Notes under the pieces: model-generated
What the model saw: the letters and a program-made list of their open reading frames with translations, nothing else
Told to the model about the DNA's origin: nothing
Databases searched by the model: none
Assembly: GCF_022340925.1 (NCBI RefSeq)
Contig: NZ_JAJDNA010000090.1
Location: 1-47,274 of the forward strand
DNA length: 47,274 nucleotides
Direction: 5' to 3'
Source of the DNA: Thiocapsa sp.
GTDB taxonomy: Bacteria > Pseudomonadota > Gammaproteobacteria > Chromatiales > Chromatiaceae
Shown here: in pieces, positions 1 through 8,680 of the stretch
How the letters are laid out: each line of letters starts with the position of its first letter
Position numbering within the stretch: position 1 is the first letter of the stretch
Made by a program: the position numbers and the translations under genes

Positions 1-372
1 CTGAAGGAGCGCGGCGAGGTTGTTGAGACGAATCGCGACATTGGGATGCTCGGGCCCGTAGCCTGTCTCGTCGATGGCCAGCGCCAGAAGCATCAGTGAC
101 TCAGCCTCCCTCAGGCGGTTGGTGCTGTAAAGAATCGTGGCCAGGTTGTTGAGGTCGATGGCGACCGTGGGATGCCCGGGCCCAAAGCTCGCCTCGTCGA
201 TGGCCAGCGCCCGGCGCATCAAGGGCTCCGCCTCATCAGGGCGATTGGTGTCCTGAAGAAGCCCTGCCAGGTTGTTGAGATCGACGGCGACCGTGGGATG
301 CTCGGGCCCGAAGCTCGCTTCGTCGATAGCCAGCGCCCGGCGCATCAAGGGCTCCGCCTCAGCATACTGGGC
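1..372 (-). repeat. 126-bp tandem TPR-coding repeats
   Basis: The motif gggatgc(t/c)cgggccc recurs at about 43, 169 and 295, an exact 126-bp period equal to 42 codons. Each unit encodes one kinesin-light-chain-type TPR. Two adjacent copies are nearly identical over most of their length, which suggests recent duplication or gene conversion. The array continues past the left edge. Confidence 0.85.
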
Positions 373-957
373 CTTGGCTTTCAGGAACAGCCCAAGGGCG
401 TTCAATAGCCGCGCGGTGGGCTCGCCGATGCCCGCCGCCTCGGCATGGTCCACCAGCACGCCGACGTGGGGCTGCAGGGGTTCCCAGATGGTCCAATGCC
501 GCACGTCGTCTGGCTCTCCGACCGCCGCGGTGTTCACCAGTGCGAGGGCGGCCGTGAGGGCCGCGGTGCGCGTGTCCTCGTCCTGCCGCTCGCGGGTGAT
601 CAGGGCAAGCATCCGGTGCACCCGCCCCTCGCTCGCGAACTCGGTCTCGGTGGCGGGCTGCAGCAGCGACAGCGCCCGCAGCGCAGCGATGGCGTCCTCC
701 GGTTCGGTGTCCGTTTGGGAAGGGCGGGCAGCGCAGAGCTCGGCCAGGATCACCCCGGGGGGTGCGCTGTCGGCAAACAGCGTTGCGGTGCCTTCCGGGG
801 CCGCGGCATGGTCGAACAGGAAGCGCGGCAACGGCGCCGGGGCGAGCCAGGCGAGCAGGTCCAGCAAGGCGCGCGCCGCGGGCGGCAAATCCCCGATGCT
901 GGCATGCCAAGTGGCGGCCAGGGCCGCGGGGATTTCATCTGGCGCGCGTCGTGCCAC
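1..957 (-). CDS. TPR-repeat protein, C-terminal part, 5'-broken, runs off the left edge
   Basis: Read on the minus strand, the frame shows a helical region with LDLLAWLAP, typical of the winged-helix segment after an NB-ARC ATPase. It is followed by about 150 residues of helical linker and then 42-residue kinesin-light-chain-type TPR units (LNNLA, EAEPLMRRALAIDEASFGP). Such proteins are usually large scaffolds in which an NTPase controls a TPR interaction surface. No ATG lies near the expected start; the first usable codon is GTG at 957, and the frame is closed by a stop near 1041. The NB-ARC part is therefore missing and the gene is probably a 5'-truncated remnant. The 3' end lies outside the window. 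The TPR assignment is secure; the NB-ARC link is inferred from family architecture. Confidence 0.65.
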   Translation of the reverse strand, partial: MARRAPDEIPAALAATWHASIGDLPPAARALLDLLAWLAPAPLPRFLFDHAAAPEGTATLFADSAPPGVILAELCAARPSQTDTEPEDAIAALRALSLLQPATETEFASEGRVHRMLALITRERQDEDTRTAALTAALALVNTAAVGEPDDVRHWTIWEPLQPHVGVLVDHAEAAGIGEPTARLLNALGLFLKAKAQYAEAEPLMRRALAIDEASFGPEHPTVAVDLNNLAGLLQDTNRPDEAEPLMRRALAIDEASFGPGHPTVAIDLNNLATILYSTNRLREAESLMLLALAIDETGYGPEHPNVAIRLNNLAALLQ

Positions 958-1162
958 TGGATGACCCTCTGGTCGGCTGCGGGCCAGCGACCCATCTTGA
1001 AGCCAATAGGATGTGGGCCCGCGGGTACACAGTCGTGGCGGTCAGGGCATCGAGCACGAAGGGGCCACTCCGCGCGTCAATCCGCTCCCATGTGCAGTGC
1101 CACGGGGTGGCGCGGACATTGAGTCCTGTTGAGTCCTTCGATAGCCATGCGATCTGTTCACG
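935..1162 (-). pseudogene. Unidentified coding-like fragment overlapping the TPR gene 5' end
   Basis: An open frame between stops at about 1163 and 935 has coding-like third positions and includes the segments ATPWHCTWERIDARSGP and TVYPRAHILLASRWV. It has no clear ATG or GTG start and overlaps the first codons of the TPR frame in another frame. I do not recognise the family. It may be a remnant of an independent gene or a frameshifted upstream part of the TPR protein. Confidence 0.25.
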
Positions 1163-1516
1163 TCACCTCTCCAGGTTTTTCTCGAGATTCGCCACGCCTT
1201 GAACGCTTTCAAGTTGCTAAAACCATGAACTTATTTCGTATCATATCCGCGGGGACGAGCGTCCTTTCGGCACGATAGCCAACGTCGGGGCTGCGCTCGC
1301 AGGTCCGTCGTTGGGCACGGCGTGATCCGCCACTCTGCGTTGGGCCGAGCCGACACTGTGGGATTCTACGGACTACAGAATACCGCGGCTTCTACCAGAC
1401 GACACCTTGGTCGCGGCGGGTTGTGCTTCGCAGGTGAGCGTCCGTTCCTGGCAGAACTTGGCTACCCCGGGCCGGTTGACGTTTCGTCAGGCTCGGCGAA
1501 GCGAGGTACTCGTTGA
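1163..1516. other. Intergenic, nothing recognised
   Basis: About 350 bases with only short, low-quality open frames on either strand. No RNA gene, terminator or repeat was recognised. It separates two decayed minus-strand genes. Confidence 0.5.
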
Positions 1517-1916
1517 TCAGCGCTGATAGGTTCCCATCAGCCCAGCCTTAGCCAGCACATGCCCTTGCATGGCCTGGACGACTTCGGTCCTGGTAGAGGG
1601 ACCGCTTAGCTTCAGCGTCGCATCTAGGGCATACAGCTTGTGAAAGTAACGGTGCCGACCAATTGGCGCCATCACAGGTGAATTGCCCTGGAATCTCATC
1701 ACCGTGCTCAAGAGCGCTGGAAGAAACTGTCAGGCTCTTGTGTCCCCGCGCGTCAGGTTTGGAGGCAACGGCTGGCAGGGCGAACCCGGACAACATGACT
1801 CCGGAAAAGAGCAATCGCGGAAGAACTGTTCCCCATCGGTACCGCCGCACATGAAGACTGTGGAAGACCACCACTGCCCCCCTGAGGCCGGATAGCCTGC
1901 TCTGGCAGCCGATCAT
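1517..1916 (-). pseudogene. YbhB/YbcL-family (PEBP) protein, internal deletion and frameshift
   Basis: Two minus-strand frames together give the two ends of a PEBP/Raf-kinase-inhibitor-like protein. The 5' part (about 1665-1850) has a hydrophobic leader ending near LPAVASKPD and the start motif SSALEHGDEIPGQFTCDGAN. The 3' part (1517-1680, another frame) has GRHRYFHKLYALD and the ending QGHVLAKAGLMGTYQR. The middle of the fold, including the ligand-pocket region that normally carries the DPDAP and HW motifs, is absent. The frames meet near 1665-1680, so one deletion removed roughly the central third and shifted the frame. The intact protein would probably be a periplasmic small-ligand-binding protein; this copy cannot be functional. 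The true start is uncertain. Confidence 0.75.
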
Positions 1917-2198
1917 GCGCGATATCGGGCTTCGCCGGCAACCGCCGTGGCACCTCCCGGACGGGTTCTTCCTTTCTCAGGGAGAACCAGGACAATCGTA
2001 GGAGAGCCGAAACCGCCCCTTCCAGCTGCTCGACTACCAGGGCCTGGCCGGCCTGCGAGCGCGCCGCTTCGGCCTTACGCGCAGTGGATCACGGCGCCGA
2101 GCCACAATTTGAGATGTTGCGACTGCTTTCTTAAGCTTATTCTCATTACGGGCCTGGTCGCTATTAATGCGAACTTAATCACGGTTATTCAGGAAAAC

Positions 2199-2219
2199 TG
2201 TGGAAAAGATTGTGGAAAA
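2199..2219. promoter_or_regulatory. Two tandem DnaA-box-like 9-mers
   Basis: TGTGGAAAA occurs at 2199-2207 and again at 2211-2219. Its complement TTTTCCACA fits the relaxed DnaA box TTWTNCACA. The two copies are 12 bp apart in the same orientation within an AT-rich stretch. No dnaA, dnaN or rep gene is nearby, so a replication role is only a possibility. Confidence 0.35.
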
Positions 2220-2235
2220 CACCGTTCGGCGGTGT
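2219..2235. other. Small hairpin next to the DnaA-like boxes
   Basis: ACACCG (2219-2224) pairs with CGGTGT (2230-2235) around a TTCGG loop. No T-run follows on either strand, so it is not a standard rho-independent terminator. Confidence 0.4.
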
Positions 2236-3016
2236 CTTAAGTCATGAAAATGAAACCAGTCCGTCAATTTGGTCAAGTCCTCGCCACGGGGCTTCATCCG
2301 AAAAGTCTGAAACATAGGCCATCTCCCGAGGCTCCCCCGCAGGTCGTGTCGCGACCATGACGCGACGGACGACGCACCTTATCCCTGTGCATATGTCACG
2401 ACACTGTCATGCGCTGTCAGGCAGGCATTCGGCTCACGGCGGCTCGCTCACCAGTGACTTCGTTGGCGGTGATCTGGCGGTCTGGACCTTGTTCAGTCCG
2501 GCGATCACCTCGGCCCAATGGGGTCTGCTGGAGCTGCGCCTCGTCACGCCCATGGACACAGCTGCGATGTCGGCTTCTGGTTTGATTGAGCTGCACGCCG
2601 ACAAGGACATGCCGATCCGCACCGCGAGCCAGCGGATCGCCGGCGTGACCTGCCCCTCGCCCGAGTCAAGAACCATGGCACCCACCGACCCATCGGGGGC
2701 AACATGGTCGTCTACTCAGCTGATGGCGGTCGCTGGCCCCGCCTCGCTGGCGGCGATCCAGCCCGGCGCCTCGAGACGAGGGGGCTATTCGAGCTGGAGG
2801 CGTTGCCGGGCGAAACCCGGGCTGGTTCCGGCAATTCCAAGACCGGCGGCTGAATCCGGCTTGTCCCTGACCGCGACGGAAGCGCCCGGCCCGACCCCGT
2901 CTCACCCGCCTCGTCTGCAGGCAGGTTTGGATTTTCTCGCGCCGAGGTCTTTTCTAGCGTGCCCCGCACGCGCATCATCTGCGGCAATCCAGACGGACAC
3001 CCAAGGGGAGAGAACC

Positions 3017-4552
3017 ATGAGCACCGATCAGCCGAATGTGACGGGCCCAGATTTAACGGCGGGTATCGCGGTCAGCGATCTCGCCGACGGCGAGATGCTC
3101 GCGGGGCACGTTGGCGAAGAAGGCGTGTTGCTCGCGCGCCGGGGTGATACGTTTTTTGCCATTGGCGCCGCCTGCACCCACTACGGCGTGCCGCTGGCCA
3201 AGGGGCTCATGGTCGGCGACACGGTTCGCTGCCCGGCGCATCACGCCTGCTTCAGTCTGCGCACCGGCGAGGCGCTGCGTGCACCGGCCCTGAGCCCCGT
3301 GGCATGCTGGGTTGTCGAGCAGCACGACGGCAAGGTCTTCGTGCGCACGCAGCGTGCAGAGCCGCTGCCGAGACCGAGACGTGTCGCGGCGGCCGCCGAC
3401 TCGCCCGGTCGGATCGTGATCGTCGGCGGTGGGGCAGCGGGATTTGCCGCCGCCGAGATGCTGCGACGAGAGGGCTACGACGGCAGCCTCACCATGCTGA
3501 GCGACGACGACGCCCCGCCGGTCGATCGACCCAACCTGTCCAAAGATTATCTGGCGGGCAATGCACCGGAGGCATGGATCCCGCTGCAGCCCGATGACTT
3601 CTACGCGGCGCACGGCATCGACCTGCGCCTGCGCGCCAAGGTCGCGCGCATCGATGTCGCCGCGGGCGCCGTGCAGCTCGGTGACGGCGGCGCCCTGCCC
3701 TACGATCGGCTCCTGCTTGCCACCGGGGCCGAGCCCGTGCGACTCCCCCTGCCGGGCATGGACCTGCCACACGTCCATACGCTGCGCTCGTTGGCCGACA
3801 GCCAAGCGATCATCGAGCGCGCCAAGTCGGCGCGGCACGCGGTGGTGCTGGGCGCGAGCTTCATCGGCCTCGAGGTGGCGGCAGCCCTGCGTGCGCGCGG
3901 TCTCGAGGTGCATGTGGTGGCACCGGAGAAGCGCCCCATGGAGCGCATCCTCGGCGCCCAGATGGGCGACCTCGTGCGCGGCCTGCATGAGCAGCACGGC
4001 GTGATCTTTCACCTCGAAGAGACTGCCGACTCGATCGATGCCCGGCAGGTCCGACTGAAGGGCGGGGACTCGATCACCGCCGAGCTGGTGGTCGCGGGTG
4101 TGGGCGTGCGACCGCGGCTGTCACTCGCCGAGCAGGCCGGACTCGCGCTTGACAACGGGGTCCTCGTGGATGCGCATCTGCAGACCAGCGCGCCCGGGAT
4201 CTTCGCCGCCGGCGACATCGCGCGCTGGCCGGACCCGCACAGCGGCACCGCGATCCGCGTCGAGCACTGGGTCGTCGCCCAGCGCCAGGGACAGACGGCC
4301 GCGCGCAACATGCTCGGGCTGGGCGAGGTCTTCGACGCGGTACCATTCTTCTGGAGCAAGCACTATGACATGCCGATCAGCTACGTCGGCCACGCCGAGA
4401 GCTGGGACGAGCTCGACGTCGAAGGCGATATCGCGGCGAAGGACTGCCTGGTGAGATACAAACGCAACGGGCGCGTGCTGGCGGTTGCGTCGATCCGTCG
4501 CCCACTCGACAGCCTGATGGCAGAGGCTGAGCTGGAACGCGCGATCTCTTAG
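3017..4552 (+). CDS. Rieske-domain FAD/NAD(P)H oxidoreductase (AIFM3-like ferredoxin reductase)
   Basis: A 511-residue fusion. Residues ~15-110 form a Rieske [2Fe-2S] domain with ligand pairs CTH (53-55) and CPAH (72-75). Residues ~130-510 form a two-Rossmann reductase with the FAD motif GGGAAG near 137-142, a second nucleotide-binding stretch VVLGASFIGLEVAAALR and the family motif GIFAAGDIA. The architecture matches AIF-like / rubredoxin-ferredoxin reductases, which pass electrons from NAD(P)H through FAD to an iron-sulfur centre. There is no signal peptide, so it is probably cytoplasmic. The start is supported by aaggggagag just upstream of ATG 3017. The partner oxygenase or electron acceptor is not in the window, and the physiological substrate is unknown. 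Confidence 0.88.
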   Translation: MSTDQPNVTGPDLTAGIAVSDLADGEMLAGHVGEEGVLLARRGDTFFAIGAACTHYGVPLAKGLMVGDTVRCPAHHACFSLRTGEALRAPALSPVACWVVEQHDGKVFVRTQRAEPLPRPRRVAAAADSPGRIVIVGGGAAGFAAAEMLRREGYDGSLTMLSDDDAPPVDRPNLSKDYLAGNAPEAWIPLQPDDFYAAHGIDLRLRAKVARIDVAAGAVQLGDGGALPYDRLLLATGAEPVRLPLPGMDLPHVHTLRSLADSQAIIERAKSARHAVVLGASFIGLEVAAALRARGLEVHVVAPEKRPMERILGAQMGDLVRGLHEQHGVIFHLEETADSIDARQVRLKGGDSITAELVVAGVGVRPRLSLAEQAGLALDNGVLVDAHLQTSAPGIFAAGDIARWPDPHSGTAIRVEHWVVAQRQGQTAARNMLGLGEVFDAVPFFWSKHYDMPISYVGHAESWDELDVEGDIAAKDCLVRYKRNGRVLAVASIRRPLDSLMAEAELERAIS

Positions 4553-4649
4553 CGGGACGGCGCCGCGCGGCCCGCCAGGGAGCCGGTCACTTGAGCAGAC
4601 ATCGGGATGACGCCGGGGAGGCGAGCCGCATCCGCTGCGGCCCGGTGCA

Positions 4650-4952
4650 TCACTTCTTCAGCGCACCCATGACCGCGCCGACAATCCCGGTCAGGATGCC
4701 GCCGCCGCCGAGACCCCCCACCGCCTGGGTCACCAGCGAACCGATGTCGAGGCCGCTGGAGGCCGCCGTCCCGGGATCGACGCCACCGCCGAGCAAGCTG
4801 CCAAGGGCCGACCCGCCGGCCAGCCCCCCCACCACGCCGGACACGAGCTTCGGCAGAAGCTTCATTCCCACAGACTTGACAAGACTACCAACGATCCCGC
4901 CGCCCAACATCCCGGACACGGCCTGCACGATAATCGGAATCAAGGTTTCCAT
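4650..4952 (-). CDS. Small glycine-rich hydrophobic protein
   Basis: A 100-residue protein starting METLIPIIVQ, made of alternating Gly-rich hydrophobic stretches (SGMLGGGIVGSLVK, GLGGGGILTGIVG) and ending ALKK. It resembles short Gly-rich proteins often left as hypothetical, or mislabelled as methyltransferases, in proteobacteria. The pattern suggests glycine-zipper-like membrane-associated helices. ATG 4952 is preferred because GTGAGGTG lies 5-10 bases upstream; an in-frame GTG at 4958 is the alternative. It stands alone, convergent with the Rieske-FAD gene. The function is unknown. Confidence 0.7.
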   Translation of the reverse strand: METLIPIIVQAVSGMLGGGIVGSLVKSVGMKLLPKLVSGVVGGLAGGSALGSLLGGGVDPGTAASSGLDIGSLVTQAVGGLGGGGILTGIVGAVMGALKK

Positions 4953-5209
4953 ATGCACACCTCACATGGTCAGGACAAGGCCACCCTTGCCGCAGCGATT
5001 ATTCGCACGCCTGGTTGAAGAGCGCAAACGTGTTGAACACCCTGCGTGAGCCAGAATCCGGGGCGATGCGGTTTATCAATGCCGCACACCTTGCAACAAG
5101 GGCGCGAATCGCCCGGATCCACTCGGCTTGCAGTCGACCAACGGGCGGCCTTCCCTTCACCGGTCGGCGCACGCTAGAGGGGTGCCCGAAACCGGGCATG
5201 ATCCGGATC

Positions 5210-5338
5210 TCAGGGAGCTTGCACGATGTCGTCCAGCCACTGAACACCGACTCTGACGAGAGGCTCTTCGCATCCGTCGAAGAAATGGTCGGCGCCCGGG
5301 ATCTGGATGGAGAGGGTGCTCCAGCCGTCTCCGGGCAG
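5210..5338 (-). pseudogene. C-terminal remnant of an alpha/beta hydrolase
   Basis: This minus-strand frame encodes about 42 residues including TLSIQIPGADHFFDGCEE and WLDDIV, then a stop. PGADHFF followed by an amphipathic end is typical of the catalytic-histidine tail of small alpha/beta hydrolases. No nucleophile elbow, core strands or start codon is found upstream (5340-5480). It looks like the 3' scrap of a deleted gene. Confidence 0.5.
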
Positions 5339-5484
5339 CGCTACCCGCCGCCTGATCGCGCGGCAGCGACGCCCAGTTGCGGCAGATTTTTTGCCTAAGC
5401 TGTTACCATCCGCATCGTATCCGCCGCGCGGCCGGTCAGTGAGCGGCGGGATTGGGAGCCGCAGTGTGAGGGGACCACGGGCCG

Positions 5485-7134
5485 ATGATCGACACGATTA
5501 GCTGGTTGGCCATTGCCTTCGCCGCAGGCCTGGCGGCCCGACAGATGGGCTTGCCGCCCCTGGTGGGTTATCTGGTGGCGGGTTTTGGGCTGCACGCCTT
5601 TGGGGCAGAGGCGACCCCCATGGTCAATACCCTGTCGGATCTGGGTGTGACCCTGCTGCTCTTCACCATCGGTCTCAAGCTCAAGTTGAAAAGCCTGGCG
5701 CAGCCTCAGGTATGGGGCGTCGCCGGCCTTCATATGATCGCCTTCATCGCCCTGGTCGTTCCCGTCCTGCTCGCGTTGGGGGCGCTCGCGCTGCCCTATC
5801 TGCGTGAGCTCGATCACCGGAACATGCTGATCCTGGCCTTCGCACTCAGCTTCTCGAGCACCGTGTTCGCGGTCAAGGTGCTGGAGGAGAAGGGTGAGAT
5901 GGGCTCTCTTTACGGCACCATCGCGATCGGCGTCCTGATCGTTCAGGACCTCGCCGCGGTGCTCTTTCTGGCGTTCTCGCTGGGCAAGGTCCCAAGTCTC
6001 TGGGCCTTGCTGCTCCTGGCCCTCATCCCCCTTAGCGGCATCATCGGCCAGGTCTTGCATCGGGCCGGACACGGCGAGCTGCTGCTGTTGTTCGGCATCA
6101 CCGTCGGTCTGGGCGGTGCCCAGCTCTTCGAGCTGGTTCACGTCAAAGGCGATCTGGGCGCCCTGCTGCTCGGGGTGCTCATCGCGCCTCATGCGAAATC
6201 GGGTGAGTTGGCCAAGACCCTGCTGGGACTCAAGGATCTCTTCCTGGTCGGCTTCTTCCTGAGTATCGGGTTGACCGCCGCGCCCGGTCTGGACATGGCA
6301 CCCGTGGTGCTGGTGCTGGTCCTGTTGCTGGCTCTAAAGGGGCTTTTGTTCGAGCAGCTCTTCCTGGCCTTTGGGCTGCGCGCCCGCACCGCCTTGCTGG
6401 GCAGCCTGTCGCTCGCGAGCTTCAGCGAGTTCGGGCTCATCGTCGCGGATGTCGCCACGGAAAACGGTTGGCTGTCGTCCGATTGGCTGGCCATCGTCGC
6501 CATCACCGTGGGGGGGGCATTGGTGATCGCCTCTTGGCTCAATGCACGTTCCCACGACCTCTACGAGCTCTTCAGCGAGCGGCTGCGGCGCCAGGAGCGC
6601 GCCGTGCGGCTCCCGGTCGAGCGCGAGATCGACCCCGGCGATGCGGATGCAATGATCATCGGCATGGGGCGGGTCGGCACCGGCGCATACGATACCCTCA
6701 CGCTGGACAAGGGCCTGAAGCCAGTCGGCATCGACGCCGATCCGGACACCGCGGCGCGCCACCGGGAGATGGGCCGCAACGTGGTGCAGGGCAGCGCCAC
6801 CGACGCCGACTTCTGGCACCGGCTGCACTTGGACGACGGCCATATCAAGCTGGTGCTCCTGGCCATGCCGCAGGTGTCCGAAAACATCTTTGCCGCGGAG
6901 CATCTGATCAAGGAGGGCTTCAAGGGAACCATCGGTGCGATCGCGAAGTTCCCCGATGACGAGACGATCCTGCGCGCCGCCGGGGTCAGCCAAGTCTTCA
7001 ACCTGTACGCCGAGGCCGGGGCTGGTTTCGCCCAGCACGTGTGCGCCGGGCGCGGGCACGCCGTCGAGACGCCAATCGATCGGCCGCCTGGCGGGCACGC
7101 CACCCGAGTCATCGAGGATGCGGATATTCGATAG
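5485..7134 (+). CDS. CPA2-family cation:proton antiporter with TrkA-N/RCK domain
   Basis: A 549-residue inner-membrane protein. Residues ~1-360 contain about a dozen hydrophobic segments and CPA2 landmarks: an early PPLVGYLVAG, FSSTVFAVKVLEEKGE near 120-140 and a conserved SFSEFGLI segment late in the membrane part. Residues ~385-510 form a Rossmann RCK/TrkA-N domain beginning with the nucleotide-binding loop GMGRVG. This is the Kef/RosB-like layout, in which cytoplasmic nucleotide or ligand sensing gates K+ (or Na+)/H+ exchange. A GAGGGGA site lies about 10 bases before ATG 5485. No ancillary KefF/KefG gene is adjacent, so glutathione gating is not implied. It could act in pH or salt homeostasis; the ion is not predictable. 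Confidence 0.9.
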   Translation: MIDTISWLAIAFAAGLAARQMGLPPLVGYLVAGFGLHAFGAEATPMVNTLSDLGVTLLLFTIGLKLKLKSLAQPQVWGVAGLHMIAFIALVVPVLLALGALALPYLRELDHRNMLILAFALSFSSTVFAVKVLEEKGEMGSLYGTIAIGVLIVQDLAAVLFLAFSLGKVPSLWALLLLALIPLSGIIGQVLHRAGHGELLLLFGITVGLGGAQLFELVHVKGDLGALLLGVLIAPHAKSGELAKTLLGLKDLFLVGFFLSIGLTAAPGLDMAPVVLVLVLLLALKGLLFEQLFLAFGLRARTALLGSLSLASFSEFGLIVADVATENGWLSSDWLAIVAITVGGALVIASWLNARSHDLYELFSERLRRQERAVRLPVEREIDPGDADAMIIGMGRVGTGAYDTLTLDKGLKPVGIDADPDTAARHREMGRNVVQGSATDADFWHRLHLDDGHIKLVLLAMPQVSENIFAAEHLIKEGFKGTIGAIAKFPDDETILRAAGVSQVFNLYAEAGAGFAQHVCAGRGHAVETPIDRPPGGHATRVIEDADIR

Positions 7135-7296
7135 GGCGTGCCGGTTCGATCTGCGCCTGCGCTGTCATGCCGGACCCGCGCGGCTGTTTGCCCCCATGGC
7201 ACGCCCTACGTCTGTGTCGCCACCCTTCGCAGACAGAGGTGTGCCCGAACAGCGCGTCCATTACACTTGACGTTTAGCAGGATCCCCGAGGTGAGG

Positions 7297-8670
7297 ATGA
7301 GCCTGTCCCGGTCGCACCAGATTGTCACAGCCGAGAATGCAGGCCAAGCAAGGCAAGACGAACCGAACGTGTCTTCCTTCGATGTGAGCTGCACCTACCG
7401 AGCTCGGCTCGTCTTCAGCCTTTCTGCATCGGTGCTGCTGCTTGGCTGCGCGTCTACGAAGTCGCTCGGCCTGATGGAAACACCGGTGCTCTACCATCAG
7501 GCGGCGGTTGACCCCTTCGCCCATCTCGGGCCGGAGGACAAGACCACCCTGACGCAAGTCTTCTATGCGACCAACCGCGCACCACAGGATCTCAAGACTG
7601 GGTTGCCTTACGGCAATGGGACAAGTGGCCTGTTGCATCTCGGTCGGGCCACTGTTCGACTCGGCGATGAAAACACGCGCTGGGAGGATCTCTATCTGGC
7701 GTCGGTGTCGCCTAACCGCGAATCCTTGATTCCGCTCACCCTGCAGGAAGCGACGGAATTGGCGGCCATCGAGCCGGACAAGCCCGGCGAGCACGCCCTC
7801 GTCGGCGACGCACAGTCGGTCGCCTCAGCCATCAACAAAGAGCTCGAAAAGACCAAGGACAAGGAATTGCTGATCTACGTTCACGGCACCAAGGTGGACT
7901 TTGCCAACGCCTGTGCCCTGACTGCCGAGATCGACCATTTCACCGGCCGGGACCTCGTCGGGGTCGGCTTTGCCTGGCCGTCACATCAGAACATCCTGTC
8001 CTACGTCCTGGGCATGGACGTCCGTCGGGCAACCAGCTCGGCCGGTTCGCTTCGTCGCCTGATCGAGCTCCTGGCGGATCACACCCGGGCCGAGCACATC
8101 AACCTGATCGCCTACAGCGCCGGCGGCAGGGTGGCTTCGAAGGCGTTGCATGAGTTGCGGGGCGCTTACGGCGCCCTGGACGCCGACGCGCTGAAAAAAC
8201 GGTTCCGGCTCGGTGCCGTGATCTTCGCGGCGGCGGACGTGCCGGTTGACCGGTTTCTCGAGCGGCTGCCCGCGATCAGCGAGCTGTCTGACCAGGTGGT
8301 CGTCACTGTGTCCGATGGCGACGATGCACTGGAGGCAGCCAAGTCGCTCATGGGCGGGCAGTCCCGCATGGGCACCCTGGAGGCGGAGGACGAAGAGGAA
8401 GCCTTTGCGACATCACATGATCTCGAGAACCTCGAGATCATCGACGTGTCGCGGGGGCAGGGTGAGCGCGGTTTCGATATCGAGGGACACCACTACTGGT
8501 ACCGCCACCCCTGGGCGAGCAGCGACATCGTCCTACTGGTGCGCACAGAGCTCGAACCGCCTCATCGCGGCCTCGAGCCGGCGGAGCGCCCCAGGGTCTG
8601 GTTCTTCGCGCCCCACTACCCCCAGAGCGTTCAAGACGCCGCGCGGCAGGCGCTGAAGGGTCAGTGGTAA
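7297..8670 (+). CDS. DUF900-family alpha/beta hydrolase lipoprotein
   Basis: A 457-residue protein. A hydrophobic stretch ending LLLGCAS is a lipobox, so it is predicted to be membrane-anchored outside the cytoplasm. The DUF900 core follows: TQVFYATNR, the strand-loop LLIYVHGT near 190, GFAWPSH, and the nucleophile elbow AYSAGG with the probable catalytic Ser at 274. ATG 7297 has a strong gaggtgagg directly upstream but leaves a long segment before the lipobox; GTG 7369 would give a more usual signal peptide. DUF900 proteins are predicted serine esterases or lipases whose substrates are not established. Its 3' end is 10 bases from the convergent ABC operon. Confidence 0.82.
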   Translation: MSLSRSHQIVTAENAGQARQDEPNVSSFDVSCTYRARLVFSLSASVLLLGCASTKSLGLMETPVLYHQAAVDPFAHLGPEDKTTLTQVFYATNRAPQDLKTGLPYGNGTSGLLHLGRATVRLGDENTRWEDLYLASVSPNRESLIPLTLQEATELAAIEPDKPGEHALVGDAQSVASAINKELEKTKDKELLIYVHGTKVDFANACALTAEIDHFTGRDLVGVGFAWPSHQNILSYVLGMDVRRATSSAGSLRRLIELLADHTRAEHINLIAYSAGGRVASKALHELRGAYGALDADALKKRFRLGAVIFAAADVPVDRFLERLPAISELSDQVVVTVSDGDDALEAAKSLMGGQSRMGTLEAEDEEEAFATSHDLENLEIIDVSRGQGERGFDIEGHHYWYRHPWASSDIVLLVRTELEPPHRGLEPAERPRVWFFAPHYPQSVQDAARQALKGQW

Positions 8671-8680
8671 GACGAAGGCA

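Larger units (their letters stand above)
1917..3016. other. Long intergenic region, partly AT-rich
   Basis: No gene was recognised. The Rieske-FAD gene's frame stays open upstream to 2357, but that extension has no family motif and lies before a good ribosome site and start at 3017, so it is not counted as coding. The stretch 2100-2290 is clearly AT-richer than its surroundings and holds two DnaA-box-like 9-mers and a small hairpin, listed separately. Confidence 0.5.

Noticed and set aside
2357..3016. Open frame joined upstream to the Rieske-FAD gene, allowing a 731-residue product
   Set aside because: No family similarity, low-complexity composition, and a good ribosome site plus the expected N-terminus at 3017.
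5395..6192. Long minus-strand frame opposite the antiporter gene
   Set aside because: It is an antisense shadow of strongly supported membrane-protein coding; its Gln/His/Arg-rich translation has no motif.
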